A stretch of 64,000 nucleotides of DNA. Origin: Panorpa germanica (taxonomy: Eukaryota; Arthropoda; Insecta; Mecoptera; Panorpidae). Position numbers and translations under genes: made by a program. The stretch spans positions 17,557,807 through 17,621,806 of the forward strand of contig OY783206.1 in the NCBI GenBank assembly GCA_963678705.1, written 5' to 3'. Below, in pieces: positions 61,486-64,000 of this stretch (the first letter of the stretch is position 1; the number at the start of each line of letters is the position of its first letter). The notes below the pieces were generated by a model that worked only from the letters and a program-made list of their open reading frames with translations, searched no databases and was not told where the DNA came from.

Positions 61486-61557
<72 letters not shown>

Positions 61558-62051
61558 CAAAATATTTGAAATGATAATATATTTTTTAAAACATTCAGTT
61601 CATTAGAGAGGTTATTCTGAGAAAAACTCATAATTTCTCAATATCTCAAAACTTAAATTTCAAGCTTGACTCCCTAATGAATTGACCGATCGATATATAC
61701 ATATTTAAAAATAGTTGGTAATATTAACTATTTTAAAATAAGTATATGTAAAGAAAAATTTGTAACCACTGGAAAATATGAAACTTGAATGCAATTTATA
61801 AAAAAATTAACAGAAAATAGAATTTTTGTAAATAATTGATATACTAATTAATGATCTATTTATAAACAAAGTTTGAACATTTATCTGACTCCTAAGTATA
61901 TATGGTTTAAATAGCTCAATCGTGTGCAAAGTTATTAACGTTTTTATATTTGAAAACATGGAGTGCTAGTACAAAGTTGTAAATCGATTGTCATTTAAGA
62001 ACACTGTTGCCATCTATATCTAACTATATAACCATGAAGTAATGTTTCACC
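60827..62051. mobile_element. 1.2-kb inverted-repeat element with TTAA flanks, copy 2
   Basis: Same GGTGAAACAATACTT and AAGTAATGTTTCACC ends as copy 1, with TTAA at 60823-60826 and 62052-62055. It contains the longer (TA)n tract. It was present before the unit duplicated. Confidence 0.65.
61490..61554. repeat. (TA)n microsatellite, copy 2
   Basis: About 65 nt of uninterrupted AT dinucleotides, longer than the copy at 38092-38142. Confidence 0.95.
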
Positions 62052-62215
62052 TTAAAATGATTTATTATTAATTTAAATTGTTTATTTATTGTATTGCAAG
62101 CATTTCTTTGTCAACATAAAACTGTACCAAATTATTAATACAGTTGGTTATCAGGACCTGAAATATCCAGTTATTAGGTAATAAATCGTACTATTATTGG
62201 AAATATTAACAATTA

Positions 62216-64000
62216 AAATAGTTATTTTTGTCTCACAAGGATCCTACCCATCCTCTTCTCTAAAGATTTGTAAACTTTTCATACAACACACTCAAACGTA
62301 ATAAACTATTTACAGCTATCTCGAGCAAAACATTTACAATTTTTATTTTTCTAATTCATAAATTTTTAAGCCTGATGTTAATACAATCGATTACTAATTA
62401 TCCCACATACTTGATTTTTGATCCCAAACCCATTAAACAATAAATCAAAAATTCAAATCTTACATAGCTACACCTTCGTAAATTTTTCGATATTAACAAA
62501 AATATATTAAAAAAATGGTCATATTGTAGCATATATATAAACAATTCTTAACATATTTAACAATATTATTAATTTCAAAAAGCCTTTTTTGTATGTAGAA
62601 TAAGTGTAATAATAAGCTAAAGTATCGTTTATCGTTATAAGCAAAGATAATAAGTTAAAGTATCGTTTTTCAATATTTTTATTAAAAAACAATCGTCAAA
62701 ATACCTTAAATTTTCGAGCTCTAGACCACCGTTCCCCCTTAAATTCAACCAAATTAGCAAGACCAAGAACATGGAAAAATTTGTAACAGAACGAATCAAA
62801 GATTTTATTAGAATGTTTTTTCACGTGCAGTTTTATCAATTCTCTACTAAACCTTAGTTATGGCATAACTCAAGTTTATGTTAATAATACAGTTTATGCA
62901 AACGAAGTATTTTGCTCGACTCGAAAATAAGACATAGATCCCACTGTTTTTTTCCTCGCGGTTTTAATTCCATATACCAACACATGCGGACAACAATTGT
63001 CACGTGAAATATTTGTAAACACAGAATGTATCATTTTTTTCATCAGAATGTTGCATTTTTAAAAATGTAATAGTAAAGAGAAATGGACACAAATGGAAAT
63101 AAATTCAATGTATAACAGAATCACGGATTTATTGTACTTAATATAGCGTCTAAAGCATTTTTTTGACCAATTTCGTTAGAGTATAACAATACATTTCATA
63201 AAAATTAAAAATGTTATTAAAAACAAATATAATTATTGACTTACTGACCTTATTCCTTTTTTATTAATAACTTTTATTGAAAATATTTTTAAACAATAAT
63301 TGTAATATAACAATTACATATATTAGACAAAATAACAAAATTAATAAACGTCTTTATGTTAACAAAATATTCAAAATAACTAACAATAATATAGTTGCTA
63401 ATGTGTCAACTCCGTACAAAGTGAAGATTCAAACTAAACAAAAACCAACCCTTACAGAGACTTGAATATGTGGTATCACTGAACTGCACTGAACTCTGGC
63501 TCAGTGCACTCCTTTCACCCTTCATTCCCTTCAAATGTTGAGGCGCCGAGCATCTTAGTTCACTATTCCAAAAATGGCGACTCATGGCGCCTAAAGCGAC
63601 ATTGAGTCGCCGAGCATCCTAGTTCACTATTCCAAAATGGGGGCCTAAAGCGACATTGAATAATTGTACACTTAGTGAGGGTACCCTCATTCAAACTAAA
63701 CAAAAACCAACCCTTACAGAGACTTGCAAAAAAAAATCCGAAGTACTTACGAATCTACCCAATAAACCAGTTTTAAAGACTTGGAGAGGGGGGGGGGAGT
63801 AATTTTATTTTGGGGACACGGAGGCGGTTTTTGCCGAGAGTAAAAATTGTGCTAAAAAGTTAAAAAATTTTAAGTAGGCTGGGTAACTAATTTACGAATC
63901 GAAAAAAAATCCCAAATTTTGAAAAATAACGTCAAATAACGAATAAATTACAATACTTACAATACAATATTAACAATAGTTACTTTTGTCTAACTTTGTT
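62216..64000. repeat. R1 repeat family, within duplicated unit copy 2
   Basis: Counterpart of 45388-47176, and related to 5510-6680. No coding capacity. It includes the 262-bp insertion at 63465-63726, and the window ends inside it. Confidence 0.75.
63465..63726. repeat. 262-bp insertion with flanking 38-bp duplication, copy 2
   Basis: The 38-bp flanks (63427-63464 and 63689-63726) are identical here, whereas copy 1 shows two differences. The internal tandem units begin GAGGCGCCGAGCATC and GAGTCGCCGAGCATC. Confidence 0.75.

Larger units (their letters stand above)
52627..64000. repeat. Large duplicated unit, copy 2
   Basis: Collinear with 23313-47176 minus the LINE and BEL insertions, and running off the window end. 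Copy 2 has private changes: a tandem duplication of about 65 bp (52971-53095, beginning ATTAGC), loss of about 200 bp and 180 bp near 53095 and 53190, and several deletions in the PGC-1-like gene. It starts immediately after the copia 3' LTR, which suggests that copia sits at the junction or truncated the unit's left end. Confidence 0.9.

Overview
The window is AT-rich nuclear DNA from an animal, almost certainly an insect. Spliceosomal introns with GT/AG borders are visible. The retroelements belong to typical insect lineages: I-like LINEs with RNase H, BEL/Pao, Ty1/copia, Gypsy, PIF/Harbinger and hAT. The only host-like gene resembles the PGC-1/Spargel coactivator family. I cannot name the species. 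No tRNA, rRNA, CRISPR or prokaryotic-style operon was seen.

Layout. (1) 1-15185: two direct copies (A, 1-2893; B, 12362-15185) of a repeat carrying a broken tnp2-like transposase-domain gene flank a 9 kb region bounded by long imperfect inverted arms. Inside are a hAT (ZMYM1-like) transposase remnant, a dispersed repeat family, and a complete but mutated PIF/Harbinger transposon (7647-11611, TSD TTA) with both of its intron-containing genes. (2) 15186-22680: a deleted Gypsy element split by a full-length, apparently intact I-like LINE (16290-22035, minus strand, 14-bp TSD). (3) 23313-47748: copy 1 of a large duplicated unit. It carries a decayed multi-exon PGC-1/Spargel-like gene, a short secreted/membrane-type reading frame, a hairpin and two small inverted-repeat elements, and is interrupted by a second LINE (26548-31825) and a BEL/Pao element (38799-45382). 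(4) 47749-52626: a short tandem repeat, then a degenerate Ty1/copia element. (5) 52627-64000: copy 2 of the same unit, lacking the LINE and the BEL element.

How it fits together. Copy 2 preserves the empty target sites of the LINE and of the BEL element, so their ends and target duplications can be read directly, and both inserted after the duplication. The PGC-1-like copies keep matching introns, so they arose by DNA-level duplication and not as retrocopies. Each copy has private lesions (nonsense codons, deletions, an insertion), and one frame offset is shared. I see no complete host gene. The only long undamaged coding capacity is the two-ORF LINE at 16290-22035. I found no clearly new biological system. 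The most unusual content is the repeat-embedded, duplicated PGC-1-like gene and the nested inverted-repeat architecture.
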